DNA of 64,000 nucleotides from Moesziomyces globuligerus (Eukaryota; Basidiomycota; Ustilaginomycetes; Ustilaginales; Ustilaginaceae): NCBI GenBank assembly GCA_030849465.1, contig JARVLF010000022.1:434001-498000 (forward strand), written 5' to 3'. Below, piece by piece: positions 61,417 through 64,000 of the stretch. The translations under genes were made by a program, and so were the position numbers. Each line of letters opens with the position of its first letter. The stretch's first letter is position 1. Under the pieces are notes generated by a model. It worked only from the letters and a program-made list of their open reading frames with translations, searched no databases and was not told where the DNA came from.

Positions 61417-63456
61417 CTAGATGGGGATGCCAGGCGCAGTGAGGGGGCGAGAAAAGTTGGCACGCGAGAGGCTGGACGAGTGGCGAAGCATCTTGATCCT
61501 CAGCTCGTCCGAGTTGAACTGGGCAGGAGGAGCACGCATGGGGCTGAGGGGACGGACGCTGCTTGGCCTGAGGTGAGGCGAAGAGACGGGCGAGCCACCG
61601 ACAGGGGTGACAGGGACCGAAACCACAGCGCCGACTGCACCGGCCACGTCTCCGAAGTAGTCGGAGGAAGCCTTGGGCGACGACGAGGCTGAAGGGAGCT
61701 GCGGAGTCGATGGTGCCGACATCTCGCCGAGGAGCATGACCGAGAGGCGACGAGAGACGTTGTGGACGCCCGTAGAGGGACCGACCTCGACAACCTGCTT
61801 CTCAGGGATGTTCTGCTTGACGAACTGGTCCAGGGTGAGCTCAGCAACAGAAAGAGCTGGGTCGGTGGGGAGCGAGAAGTATCGCGTCTTGGTGGGCACG
61901 GTTCGAGCGAGGCCTTCGGGACGGAAGGGCTGCTTGGATCCGGCCTTGAACTTGGCGGCTTGAAGGGCGGTGACCTGGGCGAGGTACGAGACGCTCTTCT
62001 CCCACGTGCACACAGCCGAGACCGGCAGGTAGGGACGCTTGGCCTTGACACTAGCCTTGGTGGCGAGCATCTTGACGAGCTCCCAAAGCATGTCGACGGC
62101 GGCGGCCTTGATAATGTCGGGACGAGCGATGGCAGCGGCAGCCTGCGAAGAACCGAGGAGGTCGGCGACCGAGACGGCAGGAACCTCGATGCGGCGCATC
62201 TTGACCTCGACAAACGCCGTGTACTCGCCACATCCGGCACCCTCGCAAGCGCGGCAGGTGGAGGCCTTCTTGCCCTCACAAGCCATGCAGCTCAGCTTGC
62301 CCTGACCCTGGCAGCGACCGCAGCGGCGACGACCCTTCTGCATACCGGAGCCGGAACACCAGAAGCACTCGTTGCCCGCCTCACCGCGGCAGGTGCGGCA
62401 AGTCTCGTTGCCGGAACCAGAGCACTTGCGGCAGGCGCCCACAGTGTTGCTGCGGGGAAGCTCGAGGAACTTGCGCGTCTTGCTCTTGATGGTGCTGATG
62501 TCGAGACCCTCGTGGGTGATCTCAAGCTCCCAGGGGTTGGGCAGTTCGGGCAGCAGAGGGAGGGGGGTGGCGTCCGTGGCCCTCTTGGGGAGGCAGGCGA
62601 CCTTCTTCCACACGGTCGATCGGCTCTCGAGTACGACGACGGCCTTGACGAGCGAGTGGACCTTGCTACCCTTGAGCTCGATCTTCAGGGCATCTTGTCG
62701 GGCCTGGCGCTCAGCAGGAGTGATCTCCTCCTTCTTGGTCGGAGGCAGCGGTGTGCCATCCTCGCCAAACATGCGTGCCGGAGGCTCGACCAGCGAGGCG
62801 AAATTCTGAGCAAGGGTGGTCTGGGCCTCCACACGGGAAGGGGGATCCTTGGTAAGAGTGGAGACACGGAAGACAATGTCATCGCGAGTCAGACCGGACG
62901 AGGGCAGAGGGCAGGCACCGCCAGAGAGACTGCTAGTCTCCGAAGAGGACTTCGGCGAGCTTGAATACTGCTGGTCCGAGTCAACCGACTCGACAGACTT
63001 TCCCTTCTCGGCGCGAGTGTAGCGGGGCTGCTCGTGAACGATCTCGACGTCGTCCTCTTCACCGATGGAGTCGACCTTGGCAGCACGCACAGAAGGGTGC
63101 ATGGGGCCGCGCTGAGTTGCCACCAGGTTGGTCTGGTAGAGGTCAATGAGCTCGTCCAGTGCAGATTCATCGCGCTGGGTACGATTGAAGGTGTCGAGCT
63201 TAAGAGCGTCCTGGAGGTAGTCGATGTTGGAGAAGAGGAGGGAGTTGGGCTCGTCGGAAGCTCCTCGAGAAATCGAAAGAGGACGGGTAGCTTGAGGGGC
63301 GAGGATGTGGATCACAGGCTCCTCATCATCGGAGCACGCGCTGTGGGTCGAAACCGAGCGTTCCGATTCGGTGTAGAACGAGTTGGGGCTAGAGAAGATC
63401 GACTCGTTGAAGGCCACCGAGCGGGGCGAGACAGATCCGTATGAGTAGCCCGACAT
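61417..63456 (-). CDS. SSUH2-like protein with DnaJ-type cysteine-rich zinc finger
   Basis: This 679-residue protein resembles the SSUH2 family. The core has a cysteine-rich region (about 342-410) of CxxCxGxG-like repeats: CRKCSGSG, CRTCRGEAG, CFWCSGSG, CGRCQGQG, CMACEGK and CRACEGAG. It is followed by a beta-rich segment (YTAFVEVKMRRIEVPAVSV). The repeat type is that of the DnaJ zinc-binding domain, but no J-domain is present, as in SSUH2. Long Ser-rich tails flank the core. Function in fungi is unknown; SSUH2 in vertebrates is linked to tooth development. The ATG at 63456 is the first in frame, about 100 bp downstream of a TATATA box. Confidence 0.82.
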   Translation of the reverse strand: MSGYSYGSVSPRSVAFNESIFSSPNSFYTESERSVSTHSACSDDEEPVIHILAPQATRPLSISRGASDEPNSLLFSNIDYLQDALKLDTFNRTQRDESALDELIDLYQTNLVATQRGPMHPSVRAAKVDSIGEEDDVEIVHEQPRYTRAEKGKSVESVDSDQQYSSSPKSSSETSSLSGGACPLPSSGLTRDDIVFRVSTLTKDPPSRVEAQTTLAQNFASLVEPPARMFGEDGTPLPPTKKEEITPAERQARQDALKIELKGSKVHSLVKAVVVLESRSTVWKKVACLPKRATDATPLPLLPELPNPWELEITHEGLDISTIKSKTRKFLELPRSNTVGACRKCSGSGNETCRTCRGEAGNECFWCSGSGMQKGRRRCGRCQGQGKLSCMACEGKKASTCRACEGAGCGEYTAFVEVKMRRIEVPAVSVADLLGSSQAAAAIARPDIIKAAAVDMLWELVKMLATKASVKAKRPYLPVSAVCTWEKSVSYLAQVTALQAAKFKAGSKQPFRPEGLARTVPTKTRYFSLPTDPALSVAELTLDQFVKQNIPEKQVVEVGPSTGVHNVSRRLSVMLLGEMSAPSTPQLPSASSSPKASSDYFGDVAGAVGAVVSVPVTPVGGSPVSSPHLRPSSVRPLSPMRAPPAQFNSDELRIKMLRHSSSLSRANFSRPLTAPGIPI

Positions 63457-64000
63457 GTTGCAACGAAGTAGAAGGAAGGCTGGTAGCAGGGCAGAAAAAG
63501 AAGGTCGGTGATGTCACAGCAAATGCGAGGAACCGCCCGCGGTACCGGAGCTATATATGTTGGGGAGAAGGAGGTGGGAAGGTGCACAGAAAGCTTCAGG
63601 TGGAGCAGGTAAGCGAGTTGGCTTGAGAAAGGGAGAGAGCGGGACGTTTGAGCGCTGATGGGATATGATGGCGAAGAAGACGTGGATGGGCTTGACATTA
63701 TATGCAAGCTTCAAGTCGGCTACGGTCATAGCTGGCGTTGGGATAGCAGAGCACCCATACTCGAGACATGGCGGCTCGTTGCTGACTGTGCCAGAAAACG
63801 CGAGACCGGAAGCCTTCAAGGGCGTGGGATAGCTGTGTCGGTCAGGGCATGAGTGGCAGCGTGCGGTCAAGTGCGAGAGTCTCAGTGAGGGAGGCAAGAG
63901 AGTTAGAGACCGCAGAGGCGAAACGCAGTTTCGGAAGAGGCATCGTGGAACCCCGACTAAGCGCGACGGCCGGGTGTCAGAGAGCGCCGCGGGCCTGGCT
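63457..64000. promoter_or_regulatory. Upstream region of the SSUH2-like gene with TATA box
   Basis: On the minus strand TATATA (63558-63553) lies about 97 bp before the ATG of the SSUH2-like gene. The remaining sequence to the window end shows no supported gene. Confidence 0.5.

Overview
The window is nuclear DNA of a eukaryote. GC-rich coding, mostly uninterrupted genes, a few short GT-AG introns with a CTGAC branch motif, and fungal-type genes (ALG1, YTA7, CIA1, GUT1, RPC11, ECM16/DHX37) indicate a basidiomycete. The style fits a smut or related yeast (Ustilaginomycotina) best; this is inference, because no rRNA or other species marker is present.

Layout. 1-5.7 kb: 5' part of prefoldin subunit 4 (-), ALG1 mannosyltransferase (+), an intron-containing tRNA-Ser(AGA), a DNAJC28-domain protein (+) and an LC8 dynein light chain (-). 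6-11.8 kb: an orphan mitochondrial-type protein (+), a 9-bp minisatellite, a lipoyl synthase fused to an Apd1/sucrase-ferredoxin-like domain (-), and U2 snRNP A' (-). 13.5-18.6 kb: an MFS transporter (+) and a CRAL-TRIO/RhoGAP protein (+). 18.6-19.4 kb: a spacer full of short tandem repeats. 19.4-29 kb: YTA7/ATAD2-type AAA protein, CIA1 and glycerol kinase (all -). 30.2-32 kb: RPC11 and a TANGO2/NRDE protein (+). 32.5-37.5 kb: RPS19 with a proposed tiny first exon and a coiled-coil orphan (both -). 38.5-46.7 kb: DHX37/Ecm16 helicase (+), hotdog thioesterase (-), DapA-family aldolase (+), IND1/NUBPL (-). 47-64 kb: DNA ligase I (+), a 2037-residue protein kinase (+), a secreted cysteine-rich protein (+) and an SSUH2-like zinc-finger protein (-).

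The genes are mainly housekeeping genes for ribosomes, RNA processing, glycosylation, Fe-S biogenesis and DNA replication. There is no operon or biosynthetic cluster, and no transposon or virus was recognised. Three genes concern Fe-S or lipoyl chemistry (the LipA fusion, CIA1, IND1), but they are scattered and I treat this as coincidence.

The most notable item is the single-ORF fusion of a bis-histidinyl [2Fe-2S]-type domain to lipoyl synthase at 8227-10584. It carries an internal presequence-like junction, and its stop codon sits at the edge of a repeat array that supplies an in-frame TAG every third codon. Other unusual points are an IND1 without its CxxC motif, a DNA ligase I with a large acidic insertion and a possible mitochondrial upstream start, an RPS19 with a long acidic tail, and a secreted protein built from two similar four-cysteine halves.
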